Notes: generated by a model not told the origin, from the sequence alone. A stretch of DNA of 64,000 nt from Sphingomonas faeni (GCF_030817315.1 NZ_JAUSZF010000001.1:1906501-1970500), one strand, 5' to 3'; positions 1 through 8,810 are shown, counted from the stretch's first letter. Numbers and translations: made by a program.

Positions 1-701
1 TCGACGGCATCGCCTTTGCCGAGGCGAAGAACGGCCCGAAGATGCAGCTGACGCCGACCGATCTCTACAAGGCACTGGCCGCCAATCCGGGGGGCAAGGT
101 GAACACGGCGCGGGTGTGGCGCGACGTGAACCCCGCGCTGCCCGCGGTGCCGATCCAGGTTTACGGCCCGCCGGCCACTAGTGGCACGCGCGATGCGCTG
201 GCCGAACTGATCCTGACCAAGGGGTGCGAGGACAGCGATCCGACTGCCAAGGCGCTCGCGAAGTCCGATGCGGAGGCGCACAAGGCGCTGTGCACGCGGG
301 TGCGCGAGGACGGCGTGTATGTGGACGCGGGTGAGAACGACAACCTGATCGTCCAGAAACTTCAGTCGAACCCGAATGCGATCGGCGTGTTCGGCTACAG
401 CTATCTCGAAGAGAACAAGGACGACGTGAACGGGGTGTCCATCTCGGGCGTCGCGCCGACCTATGCGACGATCGCGGACAATGCGTATCCGGGGTCCCGG
501 CCGCTGTATATCTATGTGAAGAAGGCGCATCTGACCGCGATCCCGGGGCTGCGGAATCTGCTGAAGCTGTATGCGGCGAACTGGGGTGCGACGGGGCCGC
601 TGGTGAAGCGGGGGCTGATTGCGTCTCCGGCGGAGATTCAGGCGCGGTCGGCAGCGATTATCGCGAACGAGACTGTGTTGGATCCGGCGGTGTTGTCGTG
701 A
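1..701 (+). CDS. pstS: Phosphate ABC transporter substrate-binding protein PstS, 5' truncated
   Basis: Carboxy-terminal part of the periplasmic phosphate-binding protein that feeds the PstCAB importer. The frame is open from base 3 with no start in the window, so the signal peptide and N-terminal lobe lie upstream. The visible 233 codons contain PstS-type segments: a TSGTRDAL phosphate-loop-like stretch, a late IGVFGYSYLEENK segment and a YPGSRPLYIYVK motif shared by PstS/SphX-type proteins. The pstC, pstA, pstB, phoU and phoB genes follow, which fixes the assignment. Unlike the other genes here it is separated from its neighbour by about 300 bases full of hairpins, which could allow PstS to be made in excess of the membrane components (inference). 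Confidence 0.93.
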   Translation, partial: DGIAFAEAKNGPKMQLTPTDLYKALAANPGGKVNTARVWRDVNPALPAVPIQVYGPPATSGTRDALAELILTKGCEDSDPTAKALAKSDAEAHKALCTRVREDGVYVDAGENDNLIVQKLQSNPNAIGVFGYSYLEENKDDVNGVSISGVAPTYATIADNAYPGSRPLYIYVKKAHLTAIPGLRNLLKLYAANWGATGPLVKRGLIASPAEIQARSAAIIANETVLDPAVLS

Positions 702-733
702 TGTGTTTCTTGTCCAGCCGCACCCCCTCCCTA

Positions 734-811
734 GTTCCCCCGCGAACGCGGGGGCCCAGGAGCCAAGCGCGCTGTCTTGGCTTAGCTGGGCCCCCGCGTC
801 CGCGGGGGAAC
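734..811. repeat. Paired GC palindromic repeat, copy 1
   Basis: Two inverted copies of a unit of the form GTTCCCCCGCGAACGCGGGG followed by CCCAG (734-759 and 786-811). Each arm is itself a near-perfect palindrome, so the pair can form either two small hairpins or one long stem. It lies between pstS and pstC. Confidence 0.85.
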
Positions 812-867
812 GGGGGTTTGGCGGTGTTAGCATCGCAGCAGAACGCAACCACGGTAGCGCGAGCCGA

Positions 868-970
868 CACCCCGGCGAAGGCCGGGGCCCAGTTGGGCAC
901 CGTCGCATTGGTTGACGCTGCGCATCGTTACCTCGACCTTTCCAACTGGGCCCCGGCCTCCGCCGGGGTG
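868..970. repeat. Paired GC palindromic repeat, copy 2
   Basis: Inverted arms 868-897 (CACCCCGGCGAAGGCCGGGG then CCCAGTTGGG) and 942-970, its reverse complement with a few changes. Together with copy 1 it fills the 307-base pstS-pstC gap; nothing else is seen there apart from the pstC ribosome binding site (AGGGAGG before 1009). Confidence 0.85.
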
Positions 971-1008
971 GCGGCTAGTGGGATCGTGCATCAGGGAGGG
1001 CGCACCTG

Positions 1009-2385
1009 ATGTCCGCCATCGCCCTCCTCTTCCTCGTCCTCGGCCTGGGCCTCATAGGCTGGCTCACCGCACGAGTCCGCGCCACGCGGTTCCGCGCTGG
1101 CAGCACCGTGCGGTTCAGCTCGCTCCCCGGACACCATGGCTGGTTCGTCGCGTTATGGACCGCGATCCCGCCGCTCATATTCCTCGTGGTGTGGTCGATG
1201 ACCGCGCCCGCACTCGTCACGGACACCGTGCTCGCGACGCCCGCCGCGATGCAGCTTCCCCCGCCCGGCTTCGATCGCGCATCGATCCTGTCCGAAGCAC
1301 GGAGCCTCGCCGAGGGGCGCAGCTTCGGCGCGTTCCACGGGCTCGCTCGCACACTGGCGCCGTCCTATGCCGCCGCGCAGACGCGCTACGACTGGATCGC
1401 GACCGCGCTGGCACTGCTGCTCGCCTTCGCCGGCGGTGCGTTCGCGTTCACCCGCGTGAAGCCCGGGTTCGGCGCGCGGACTCAGGTCGAGCGAGTGGTG
1501 ATGCTGATGTTGCTCGGCGCATCCTTGATCGCGATCCTGACCACGGTCGGCATCGTCGCCTCGCTGCTGTACGAGTCCGCACGGTTCTTCTCGGTCGTGC
1601 CGATCACCGATTTCCTGTTCGGGACGCATTGGAGCCCGCAGGTGATCGACGGCCGCGATCCCGGCGCGTCGCTCGGCGCGGTGCCGTTGTTCTGGGGAAC
1701 GTTCTTCATCGGCGCGGTGATCGCGATGATCGTCGCGATCCCGTTCGGCCTGATGAGCGCGATCTACCTCACGCAATATGCCGCGCCGACCACGCGCAAA
1801 TGGATGAAGCCGATCCTCGAGATGCTCGCGGGCGTGCCGACCGTCGTCTACGGCTATTTCGCCGCGCTGACCGTTGCGCCGGCGGTGCGCGACTTCGCCG
1901 TCTCGATCGGGATCAGTTGGGCGTCGTCCGAGAGCGCGCTCGCCGCGGGCCTCGTGATGGGCATCATGATCATCCCGTTCGTGTCGTCGATGGCGGACGA
2001 CTCGATCGCAGCGGTCCCCTCGTCGATGCGCGACGGCAGCCTGGCGATGGGTGCGACGTCGTCGGAGACGATCCGTCGCGTGCTGCTCCCGGCCGCCCTC
2101 CCCGGCGTCGTCGGCGGCGTGTTGCTGGCCGTGTCGCGCGCGATCGGCGAGACGATGATCGTCGTCATGGCGGCCTCCGGTGTCGCCACGCTGACGCTCA
2201 ACCCGTTCGCCAGCACCACCACCGTCACCAAGCAGATCGTCGACCTGCTGACCGGCGAGGCCGAGTTCGACAGCCCGAAGACGCTCGCCGCGTTCGCGCT
2301 CGGCCTGACGCTGTTCGTGGTCACGCTTCTCCTCAACATCGTCGCGCTGCGCGTCGTGAAACGGTACCGCGAAGCCTATGAGTGA
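1009..2385 (+). CDS. pstC: Phosphate ABC transporter permease PstC
   Basis: Inner-membrane permease subunit of the high-affinity phosphate importer, pairing with PstA. 458 residues, longer than the roughly 320 of the E. coli protein: an N-terminal extension with extra hydrophobic segments (about residues 1-20, 45-70 and 125-145) precedes the core permease domain. The core carries the ABC-permease coupling region near IRRVLLPAALPG (about residue 355), where PstB docks. The start is supported by AGGGAGG about 8 bases before ATG 1009. The pstA start lies inside its last codons (8-base overlap), so the two are probably translationally coupled. The extended form is usual in sphingomonads, so I see no anomaly. 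Confidence 0.95.
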   Translation: MSAIALLFLVLGLGLIGWLTARVRATRFRAGSTVRFSSLPGHHGWFVALWTAIPPLIFLVVWSMTAPALVTDTVLATPAAMQLPPPGFDRASILSEARSLAEGRSFGAFHGLARTLAPSYAAAQTRYDWIATALALLLAFAGGAFAFTRVKPGFGARTQVERVVMLMLLGASLIAILTTVGIVASLLYESARFFSVVPITDFLFGTHWSPQVIDGRDPGASLGAVPLFWGTFFIGAVIAMIVAIPFGLMSAIYLTQYAAPTTRKWMKPILEMLAGVPTVVYGYFAALTVAPAVRDFAVSIGISWASSESALAAGLVMGIMIIPFVSSMADDSIAAVPSSMRDGSLAMGATSSETIRRVLLPAALPGVVGGVLLAVSRAIGETMIVVMAASGVATLTLNPFASTTTVTKQIVDLLTGEAEFDSPKTLAAFALGLTLFVVTLLLNIVALRVVKRYREAYE

Positions 2386-3676
2386 CACGCTCGTGCCCCA
2401 GATCCCGACGACGAACGCCGAGCCCGCGCGTCGCGTCCCGACCGACTGGACGACTCAGGCGATGCAATCGCGCATCCGCCGCCGGTACGCGTCCGAACGC
2501 CGCTTCCGCTTCGCCGGGCTCGCCGCGGTGTGGATGTCCGCCGCGTTCCTCGCCTATCTGCTGATCACGATGGTGATGCAGGGCGCGAGCGGCTTCGTCG
2601 AGACGCGCGTGGCACTCCCGGTCGATCTCGCCGCCGCCGCGCTGCCGATCGACCCCGCCCGCTTGGTCGGCCGCGGTGCCGATCTCGCACTCGCCGGCGC
2701 GGGTCTCGAAGGCACCGTCCTGGCCGCGGCGAGCAGCAAATACGGCACGGACGGCGCGAATCTGTTGTCCGACGGCGCCTGGGCGGTGGTGCGCGATGCG
2801 ATCAAGGCCGATCCGTCGCTGCTTCAGCGCAGGACCGTGTTCGAGGTCCCCGTCTCGAGCCCGATCGACGTCGCTGCCAAGGGCAACGGCACGCGCGATG
2901 CCGAAGCGGTCGTCGCGCGGCTGAAGGCGAGCGGCGCGCTGACCCGCGGGTTCAACGCTGGCTTCCTCACCTCGGCGGACTCCACCGATGCGACCCGCGT
3001 CGGCATCTGGGGTGCGTTCAAGGGATCGCTGCTGACGATGGTCGTCACGCTGCTGCTGGCGTTCCCGATCGGTGTGCTGTCCGCGCTGTATCTAGAAGAA
3101 TACGCCCCGAAGAACCGCTGGACCGACCTGATCGAGGTTTCGATCAACAACCTTGCCGCGGTCCCCTCGATCATCTTCGGGTTGCTCGGGCTGGCCGTGT
3201 TCCTCGGCACGTTCGGCATGCCGCGTTCGGCGCCGATCGTCGGCGGCCTGACGCTCGCGCTGATGACGATGCCGGTCATCGTCATCGCCGGCCGCAACGC
3301 GATCAAGAGCGTGCCGCCCTCGATCCGCGACGCGTCACTCGGCATCGGCGCGTCGCCGGTGCAGGTCGTGTTCCACCACGTCCTGCCGCTCGCTTTGCCT
3401 GGCATCCTCACCGGCACGATCATCGGCATGGCGCGCGCGCTGGGCGAGACAGCGCCGCTGCTGATGATCGGCATGCGAGCATTTATCGCCGCGCCGCCCT
3501 CCGGCCTCAACGATCCCGCGACCGTGCTGCCCGTCCAGATCTTCCTCTGGTCCGATCAGGTCAGCCGCGGCTTCGTCGAAAAGACCTCCGCCGCGATCAT
3601 CGTCCTGCTCGTGTTCCTGCTCGCGATGAACGGCGTCGCGATCTACCTCCGCAACCGATTCGAGACACGCTGGTGA
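2378..3676 (+). CDS. pstA: Phosphate ABC transporter permease PstA
   Basis: Second inner-membrane permease of the phosphate importer. 432 residues. The N-terminal about 190 residues, with one membrane segment near 45-65 and a long periplasmic part, match the alphaproteobacterial DUF3333-type extension. The C-terminal half is the classic binding-protein-dependent permease, with the coupling motif around [12 protein letters not shown] (about residues 328-339). It overlaps pstC by 8 bases, and its TGA overlaps the pstB ATG (TGATG at 3674-3678), so the permeases and ATPase are produced from one message. Confidence 0.95.
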   Translation: MSDTLVPQIPTTNAEPARRVPTDWTTQAMQSRIRRRYASERRFRFAGLAAVWMSAAFLAYLLITMVMQGASGFVETRVALPVDLAAAALPIDPARLVGRGADLALAGAGLEGTVLAAASSKYGTDGANLLSDGAWAVVRDAIKADPSLLQRRTVFEVPVSSPIDVAAKGNGTRDAEAVVARLKASGALTRGFNAGFLTSADSTDATRVGIWGAFKGSLLTMVVTLLLAFPIGVLSALYLEEYAPKNRWTDLIEVSINNLAAVPSIIFGLLGLAVFLGTFGMPRSAPIVGGLTLALMTMPVIVIAGRNAIKSVPPSIRDASLGIGASPVQVVFHHVLPLALPGILTGTIIGMARALGETAPLLMIGMRAFIAAPPSGLNDPATVLPVQIFLWSDQVSRGFVEKTSAAIIVLLVFLLAMNGVAIYLRNRFETRW

Positions 3677-4455
3677 TGAACTCCAAATCGAAGACGCCGG
3701 TCCTGAAAATGACCGCGCGCAACGTATCCGTCGCGTACGGCAGCAAGCTGGCGATCGACAACGTCTCGATCGACGTCGACCAGGACGAGGTCGTCGCGTT
3801 CATCGGCCCGTCGGGCTGCGGCAAGTCGACCTTCCTGCGCACCTTGAACCGCATGAACGACACCGTCGCCAGCGCGCGCGTCACTGGCGAGATCAAGCTC
3901 GATGGCCAGGATATCTATTCGCCCGACATGGACGTGGTGCAGCTCCGCGCCCGCGTCGGCATGGTGTTCCAGAAGCCCAACCCGTTCCCGAAATCGATCT
4001 ACGAGAACGTCGCCTACGGCCCGCGCATCCACGGTCTGGCGGGTGCGAAGGCGGATCTCGACCGGATCGTTGAGAAGTCGCTGCGCCGTGCCGGCCTGTG
4101 GGACGAGGTCAAGGATCGGCTGAGCGATAGCGGCACCGCGCTGTCGGGCGGCCAGCAGCAGCGGCTCTGTATCGCGCGCGCGATCGCGGTCGATCCCGAG
4201 GTCATCCTGATGGACGAGCCGTGCTCGGCACTCGATCCGATCGCGACCGCCAAGATCGAGGAGCTGATCCACGAACTACGCGGCCGCTACGCGATGGTGA
4301 TCGTCACGCACAACATGCAGCAGGCCGCGCGCGTCAGCCAGAAGACCGCGTTCTTTCACCTGGGATCGCTGGTCGAATACGGCAACACCTCGGACATCTT
4401 CACCAATCCCCGCGAAGAGCGGACCAAGGATTACATCACCGGCCGTTACGGCTGA
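3676..4455 (+). CDS. pstB: Phosphate ABC transporter ATP-binding protein PstB
   Basis: Cytoplasmic ATPase that powers phosphate uptake through PstCA. 259 residues, the normal family length, counted from the ATG that overlaps the pstA stop; the frame is open far upstream, but that part is the shadow of pstA. Visible motifs in order: Walker [10 protein letters not shown] (about residues 39-47), Q-loop [10 protein letters not shown], signature LSGGQQQRL, Walker B VILMDEP and the H-loop VTHNM. The [20 protein letters not shown] stretch is typical of PstB rather than of other ABC ATPases. phoU follows 14 bases later. Confidence 0.97.
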   Translation: MNSKSKTPVLKMTARNVSVAYGSKLAIDNVSIDVDQDEVVAFIGPSGCGKSTFLRTLNRMNDTVASARVTGEIKLDGQDIYSPDMDVVQLRARVGMVFQKPNPFPKSIYENVAYGPRIHGLAGAKADLDRIVEKSLRRAGLWDEVKDRLSDSGTALSGGQQQRLCIARAIAVDPEVILMDEPCSALDPIATAKIEELIHELRGRYAMVIVTHNMQQAARVSQKTAFFHLGSLVEYGNTSDIFTNPREERTKDYITGRYG

Positions 4456-4469
4456 GTCGGGAAACGACC

Positions 4470-5159
4470 ATGAACACGCATACGGTCAAGGCCTTCGACA
4501 ACGACATCGGCGAGCTTCGCGGGTTGATCTCGCAGATGGGCGGGCTCGCCGAGGACGCGATCGACAAGGCGATGCAGGCGCTGCAACGCAACGACCTCGC
4601 GCTCGCCGAACAGGTGCGCCTCGCCGACAAGCAGATCGACGTGATCGAGGCGGAGGTCGAGCGCCTCGCCGTGAGGATCATCGCCCTGCGCGCGCCGATG
4701 GCGGTCGATCTCCGCGAGGTCGTCGCCGCCCTCAAGATCGCGGGCGTCGTCGAGCGGATCGGCGATTACGCCAAGAACATCGCCAAACGCGTGCCGATGA
4801 TCGAGAGCGAGCACCGCATCGAACCGATCTCGATCCTGCCCGCGATGGGCCGGATGGCGAGCGAGATGGTCCACGACGTGCTCGACGCATTCGCCGCGCG
4901 CGACGCCGAGGAAGCGGTGCGGGTGGTCGAAAGCGACAACGCGCTCGACGATTTCTACGACAGCATCTTCCGCACGCTCGTCACCTACATGGTCGAGAAC
5001 CCGCGGACGATCGGCCAGGTCGCACACCTGCTGTTCGTCGCCAAGAACCTCGAGCGGATCGGCGACCACGCCACCAACGTCGCCGAGATGGTCTATTTCG
5101 CCGCGACCGGCACGCAGATGGTCGATCGCGAGCGCGGCATCAAGAAGGAGCAGGCATAA
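4470..5159 (+). CDS. phoU: Phosphate signalling complex protein PhoU
   Basis: Negative regulator that links PstSCAB to the PhoR/PhoB two-component system. 229 residues, made of two tandem three-helix PhoU repeats with the conserved E/DxxxD-type metal-binding helices: VVERIGDYAKNIAKR (first repeat) and NLERIGDHATNVAE (second repeat). The start at ATG 4470 gives MNTHTVKAFDNDIGELR, the family's usual N-terminus. It is last but one in the operon; its TAA overlaps the phoB ATG (ATAATG at 5156-5161), indicating coupled translation. Confidence 0.96.
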   Translation: MNTHTVKAFDNDIGELRGLISQMGGLAEDAIDKAMQALQRNDLALAEQVRLADKQIDVIEAEVERLAVRIIALRAPMAVDLREVVAALKIAGVVERIGDYAKNIAKRVPMIESEHRIEPISILPAMGRMASEMVHDVLDAFAARDAEEAVRVVESDNALDDFYDSIFRTLVTYMVENPRTIGQVAHLLFVAKNLERIGDHATNVAEMVYFAATGTQMVDRERGIKKEQA

Positions 5160-5851
5160 TGGCGCGGGCACGGATGCTGCTGGTCGAGGACGATGCCGCC
5201 CTCGCCGAATTGCTGGTCTGGCATTTCAAGCGCGAGGATTTCGAGATCGCGCATACCCCCGACGGCGAGGAAGCCTTGCTGCTCGCCAAGGAGAAGGTAC
5301 CCGATATCGTCCTGCTCGACTGGATGGTCGAGGGCCTGTCGGGGATCGAGGTATGCCGTCGCCTGCGTCGTGCGCCCGAAACGCAGAACGTGCCGATCAT
5401 CATGCTGACCGCGCGCGGTGAGGAAGAGGATCGCGTGCGCGGGCTGGAGACCGGTGCCGACGATTATGTGACCAAGCCGTTCTCGCCGCGCGAACTGGTC
5501 GCACGTGTCGGCGCGGTACTGCGCCGCGTCCGCCCTGCCCTCGCGGGCGAAGCGCTCAGCTATGCCGACATCGAGATGGACACGGTCGGCCACAAGGTCC
5601 GCCGCTCGGGCGAAGTCGTTTCGCTCGGACCGACCGAGTTCCGGCTGCTCAAGCATTTCCTCGAGCATCCGGGCTGGGTGTTCTCGCGCGAGCGGCTGCT
5701 CGATGCGGTGTGGGGGCACGACTCGGATATCGAGAGCCGGACGGTCGACGTGCACATCCGGCGACTGCGGAAAGCGATCAACGTCGGCGAGCGTCCGGAC
5801 ATCATCCGCACCGTCCGTTCGGCCGGCTATTCGCTCGATACGGGCGGATAA
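5159..5851 (+). CDS. phoB: Phosphate regulon response regulator PhoB
   Basis: OmpR/PhoB-family transcription factor activated by phosphorylation under phosphate limitation. 230 residues. The receiver domain (1-120) has the acidic pair D11-D12, phospho-acceptor D54 in VLLDWMV, the T/S switch in MLTARGEE and K106 in VTKPFSP. The winged-helix effector domain (about 130-228) ends with VDVHIRRLRKAIN and IRTVRSAGYSL. The order pstSCAB-phoU-phoB is the usual alphaproteobacterial arrangement. The sensor kinase phoR is not in the window and may lie upstream of pstS (inference). PhoB probably autoregulates this operon, but the promoter region is outside the window. Confidence 0.97.
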   Translation: MARARMLLVEDDAALAELLVWHFKREDFEIAHTPDGEEALLLAKEKVPDIVLLDWMVEGLSGIEVCRRLRRAPETQNVPIIMLTARGEEEDRVRGLETGADDYVTKPFSPRELVARVGAVLRRVRPALAGEALSYADIEMDTVGHKVRRSGEVVSLGPTEFRLLKHFLEHPGWVFSRERLLDAVWGHDSDIESRTVDVHIRRLRKAINVGERPDIIRTVRSAGYSLDTGG

Positions 5852-5967
5852 CGACTCTGTCCCGCGGTGGGGCGAATGGAATCGGATGCGAAACGAAGGA
5901 CCCAAGCGCGACTTAGTGCGTTCAGACGTCGCGCTACCAAAATGGTGCATCCATTTAGGAGATTCGT

Positions 5968-6312
5968 ATGAAGTCCATTCTCTTCGCCGCTGCCGCTCTT
6001 ATCGCGTCGCCCGTGATCGCACAGACGACGCCGCCGGCAGACCCCGCCGCTCAGACCGCACCGGCCGATCCCGCAATGCAGACGGCCCCGGCAGATCCGG
6101 CCGCACCAGCCGATCCCGCGATGGCGGCCCCTGCCGATCCGGCAGCAGCAGCCGCACCGATGGCACCCGCCGCACCGATGTCGCCTGCCGCCCCGACCGG
6201 CGCCGTGACGTTCGGTCAGCCGACCGTGACCCCGCCGACGCCGGCACCTGCCGAATATCCGGTGTGCTCGAAGACGGTCAAGGACGGCTGCCGCAACCGC
6301 GGCGGCAAGTAA
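5968..6312 (+). CDS. Small secreted Ala/Pro-rich protein of unknown function
   Basis: 114 residues preceded by TAGGAG and a 6-base spacer. Residues 1-18 form a clear Sec signal peptide ending in VIA-Q. The mature part is almost entirely repeated PADPA/APADPAM units (about residues 22-60), then an Ala/Met/Pro-rich stretch, and a short non-repetitive C-terminus with two cysteines (YPVCSKTVKDGCRNRGG) that could form a disulfide. I do not recognise a named family; the composition suggests a disordered periplasmic or surface protein. It stands alone after phoB, with its own leader of about 115 bases and a terminator-like hairpin behind it. Confidence 0.75.
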   Translation: MKSILFAAAALIASPVIAQTTPPADPAAQTAPADPAMQTAPADPAAPADPAMAAPADPAAAAAPMAPAAPMSPAAPTGAVTFGQPTVTPPTPAPAEYPVCSKTVKDGCRNRGGK

Positions 6313-6320
6313 GCCCTTCG

Positions 6321-6349
6321 CGCAGGCGGCAGTGATCCTGCCGCTTGCG
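6321..6349 (+). terminator. Hairpin behind the Ala/Pro-rich gene
   Basis: 12-bp stem with one G-T wobble (6321-6332 with 6338-6349) and a 5-base loop, nine bases after the stop codon. There is no long T tract, so intrinsic termination is plausible rather than certain. Confidence 0.5.
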
Positions 6350-6407
6350 TAGACGGCTTTACGTTCTAGGAAAGGCGCTCCAACTATAAGAGAGGGGCGC
6401 CTTTTCC

Positions 6408-7322
6408 ATGTCTGAGAACCTTGGGTCTATTCGCTTCGAGGGCCGCGTTGCGATCGTGACTGGAGCAGGCGGTGGCCTGGGCCGTGAATATGCGCTCGAA
6501 CTCGCTCGCCGCGGCGCGAAGGTCGTCGTCAACGATCTCGGCGCGTCGCGCGACGGCACCGGCCATTCCGACGCCGCACTGAAGGTCGTCGAGGAAATCG
6601 AAGCGGCCGGCGGCGAGGCGATGTCGAACGGCGGCAGCGTCACCGATTACGACCAGATGGTCGAAATGGTCGCCCGCGCTTCCGAGAAATGGGGCGGCGT
6701 CCACATTCTCATCAACAATGCCGGCGTGCTGCGCGACAAGAGCTTCGCCAAGATGGAACCCGCCGACTTCAAGTTCGTCGTCGACGTCCACCTCAACGGC
6801 TCGGCGAACGCCACCAAGGCGGTGTGGGACATGATGCGCGGCCAGAATTACGGCCGCATCCTGATGACCGCGTCGTCGACGGGCCTGTACGGCAATTTCG
6901 GCCAGGCTAATTACGGTGCCGCGAAGCTCGGCCTCGCGCGGTTGACCAAGACGCTCGCGATCGAGGGCGCGAAGAACAACATCAAGGTCAACACGATCGC
7001 TCCCACCGCGGGCACGCGGATGACGCAGGACATCTTCCCCGAGGAAGCGTTCAAGGCCTTCTCGCCGGACAAGGTCGCGCCTGCCGCCGTGTTCCTCGTG
7101 TCGGAGGACGCGCCGACCAACATGATCGTCGGTGCGGGTGCCGGGGTGTTCCAGGCGGCGTATGTGACGCTGACGCAGGGCAAGCTGCTGACGGGCGACG
7201 ATCTGTCGGTCGAGGGTGTCGCGGCGAATTGGGACGCGATCATCGACCGCGCGGGCGAGATCGTCCCGCAGTCGGGCTCGGAACAGTCGATGACTATCCT
7301 GAGCAAGCTGCAGGGGCGGTAA
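6408..7322 (+). CDS. SDR-family oxidoreductase, MFE-2-type 3-hydroxyacyl-CoA dehydrogenase-like
   Basis: 304-residue short-chain dehydrogenase. The cofactor-binding TGAGGGLG motif lies at about 18-25, followed by VVNDLGASRDGTG, which is characteristic of the dehydrogenase unit of peroxisomal multifunctional enzyme 2. NNAG at about 101-104 and the catalytic pair YGAAK (about 167-171) are intact. It is longer than a basic 250-residue SDR, the extra length being C-terminal, as in the MFE-2 group. The likely reaction is NAD-dependent oxidation of (3R)-hydroxyacyl-CoA in fatty acid metabolism (family knowledge); the substrate is not proven. It is monocistronic, with a repeat pair behind it. Confidence 0.85.
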   Translation: MSENLGSIRFEGRVAIVTGAGGGLGREYALELARRGAKVVVNDLGASRDGTGHSDAALKVVEEIEAAGGEAMSNGGSVTDYDQMVEMVARASEKWGGVHILINNAGVLRDKSFAKMEPADFKFVVDVHLNGSANATKAVWDMMRGQNYGRILMTASSTGLYGNFGQANYGAAKLGLARLTKTLAIEGAKNNIKVNTIAPTAGTRMTQDIFPEEAFKAFSPDKVAPAAVFLVSEDAPTNMIVGAGAGVFQAAYVTLTQGKLLTGDDLSVEGVAANWDAIIDRAGEIVPQSGSEQSMTILSKLQGR

Positions 7323-7357
7323 CCGCTTGACCCCATCTAGGGGGAAAATGCCCTACC

Positions 7358-7435
7358 GTTCCCCCGCGAAAGCGGGGGCCCAGGACCACGGACGTTGTCG
7401 CCTGTAACCCTGGGCTCCCGCTTTCGCGGGAGAAC
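7358..7435. repeat. Paired GC palindromic repeat, copy 3
   Basis: Inverted arms 7358-7383 and 7409-7435 of the CCCGCGAA-AGCGGG type, between the convergent SDR and S24 repressor genes, where they may serve as a bidirectional terminator. Confidence 0.85.
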
Positions 7436-7466
7436 AGTATCGCCTCGGACAGAGCGGAGCTTGTTC

Positions 7467-8099
7467 TTATCGCGGTTCGCGCATTTGCCAGACTACCCTT
7501 CCGATCACCGCGATCGCCCCTTCCGGCACCGGCTCTGCATCCGGGTTGTCGCTCGTCGCCATTAGTGCCCCCCGCACCAGCGCCACGCGCTTCACCATCA
7601 CCGCGTCGTCGATCCGGATGACGTACACCCCGCCTTTCGCGCGCGGCGTACGGTCCGCGGTGTCGACCACGATGTGATCGCCGTCGAACAAGCCAGGCTC
7701 CATCGAACTGCCCCGCACGCGGATGATCGCCGCCTGCCCGTCCTTAAGCCCGAGCTTGCGCGCTAGCCCTGGATCGAGGGTATCCGTGCCCAGCACGATC
7801 TCGCCGTCGACCAGCGCCCCCGGTCCGGCCGATGCCGCGACGTCGAGCTTGCGGATACGGAACCCCGACGGCCGGTCGGGGGGCGCGCCGAGCGTCGCTT
7901 CACTCACCCCGAGATATTCCGACAGCAGCCGCCGGTCGCGTTCGCCCAGCACCCGAGGCGAACCGCGGCGGACATATTGCTGGAGATACGCCGCGTTGCG
8001 CCCGAGCATCGCCGACAGCGCCGCCAGACTGTCGCCACGCGCTGCCGCCAGCGTGGCCAGCGCAGTTCTTGGATCGGGATCGGACACGGTTCTAGCCAC
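7467..8099 (-). CDS. S24-family LexA/C2-like transcriptional repressor
   Basis: 210 residues: a small helix-turn-helix region (about 12-70) followed by an S24 peptidase domain. A LexA-type cleavage dipeptide is present at A91-G92 (AASAGPG). The catalytic serine is S132 in RGSSMEP and the general-base lysine is K170 in DAVMVK. It is therefore expected to self-cleave, as LexA or phage CI/C2 repressors do. The GTG at 8099 is nearly fused to its GGAGG; the GTG at 8087 (codon 5) is better spaced and may be the real start. It is divergent from the small gene at 8214, with an operator-like array between them. No other phage genes are adjacent, so it may be a host regulator. Confidence 0.85.
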   Translation of the reverse strand: MARTVSDPDPRTALATLAAARGDSLAALSAMLGRNAAYLQQYVRRGSPRVLGERDRRLLSEYLGVSEATLGAPPDRPSGFRIRKLDVAASAGPGALVDGEIVLGTDTLDPGLARKLGLKDGQAAIIRVRGSSMEPGLFDGDHIVVDTADRTPRAKGGVYVIRIDDAVMVKRVALVRGALMATSDNPDAEPVPEGAIAVIGRVVWQMREPR

Positions 8100-8107
8100 C
8101 TCCAGAC

Positions 8108-8138
8108 CCTAGCGTAGGAATTTTCCTAGACAAGTAGG
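8108..8138. promoter_or_regulatory. Phased CCTA/TAGG operator array
   Basis: Alternating half-sites CCTA (8108), TAGG (8115), CCTA (8125) and TAGG (8135). The last three are spaced exactly 10 bp apart, so they lie on one face of the helix; TAGGAA-TT-TTCCTA at 8115-8128 is a near palindrome. The array sits at the 5' end of the S24 repressor gene, in the divergent intergenic region. Probable autoregulatory operator (inference). Confidence 0.55.
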
Positions 8139-8213
8139 ATTTGCCGGAACAGATCAAGAACACACGTAGAGACCCGGGCCAGGGACTCGGGGCAAGAACA
8201 GGAAGGAGCGACC

Positions 8214-8420
8214 ATGTCCGTTCTCATCAAGATCGACCGATATCTGCGGCAAACCGGCATGCCGATGACCAAGTTCGGCCGCTTGTCGGTGGGCGATCCG
8301 CGACTGGTCCACGATCTCCGACTCGGCCGCCAGCCGCGCGCGCCGATGGTGGCGCGGATCGAGACGTTTATCGATCAGTATGGCATCGTTCAGTATGGCA
8401 TTGATCGGCACAAGTCGTGA
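8214..8420 (+). CDS. Small hypothetical protein, divergent from the S24 repressor
   Basis: 68 residues, with a strong AGGAAGGAG ribosome site 7 bases before ATG. It is basic and reads like a compact helical DNA-binding module: IDRYLRQTGMPMTKFGRLSV, then GDPRLVHDLRLGRQPRAP. This resembles the helix-turn-helix end of small phage-type regulators that accompany S24 repressors. I do not recognise a named family. It is divergent from the repressor across the CCTA/TAGG array, so it is probably controlled by it. The next gene starts inside its last codon. A role as a Cro-like partner is possible but unproven. Confidence 0.6.
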   Translation: MSVLIKIDRYLRQTGMPMTKFGRLSVGDPRLVHDLRLGRQPRAPMVARIETFIDQYGIVQYGIDRHKS

Positions 8421-8743
8421 GGATGGACGCGATTCGTGGCCCCGACGCGGGCACGCTGCTGATCCGCGCGCTTCGCGGCCACGCGGATGCGGCAAACCTG
8501 ACGATGCACGTCGAGTCGATCGCATGCACGCCTTGGGCCAGCGCGACCTTCGTCGGCACGCTGCACCGACTGACGATGGCGGCGGTGCCCGTACCCGGTC
8601 TTCGAGACTGGATCGACGAGCTGCCTGAAGTGCAGTTCGCAATGCGCGGGCATATCGTCGCCGATCTATCGGTCGACCGCGTCGAGACGATCGGCGACCG
8701 CGAGCATGTGACCATCGCGGTGCTGACGCTGATCGACGCGTAA
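8417..8743 (+). CDS. Hypothetical protein coupled to the small regulator
   Basis: 108 residues from GTG 8417, which overlaps the previous TGA; ATG 8423 is an alternative. No signal peptide or membrane segment. The middle reads [21 protein letters not shown] and the C-terminus [11 protein letters not shown], suggesting a small alpha/beta fold. I recognise no family. The overlap with the 68-residue gene, and their common position opposite the repressor, suggest that the two are co-transcribed and share regulation. Confidence 0.6.
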   Translation: MRMDAIRGPDAGTLLIRALRGHADAANLTMHVESIACTPWASATFVGTLHRLTMAAVPVPGLRDWIDELPEVQFAMRGHIVADLSVDRVETIGDREHVTIAVLTLIDA

Positions 8744-8810
8744 AGCGTTCGTTGGGGGTGGACTTTCGCTGGCCGACGCACGAAGTCGGCGGTCAACGAA
8801 GGAGATGCAG

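Noticed and set aside
912..2381. 489-codon frame opposite in phase to pstC
   Set aside because: Extremely Arg/Asp-rich composition typical of the shadow frame of high-GC coding DNA.
2530..3675. Long open frame in front of pstB
   Set aside because: It is the Arg-rich shadow of pstA in another frame; pstB starts at ATG 3676 by overlap and family length.
7467..8743. Prophage at the S24 repressor
   Set aside because: No integrase, structural or lysis genes nearby and no attachment repeats; treated as an isolated regulatory unit.
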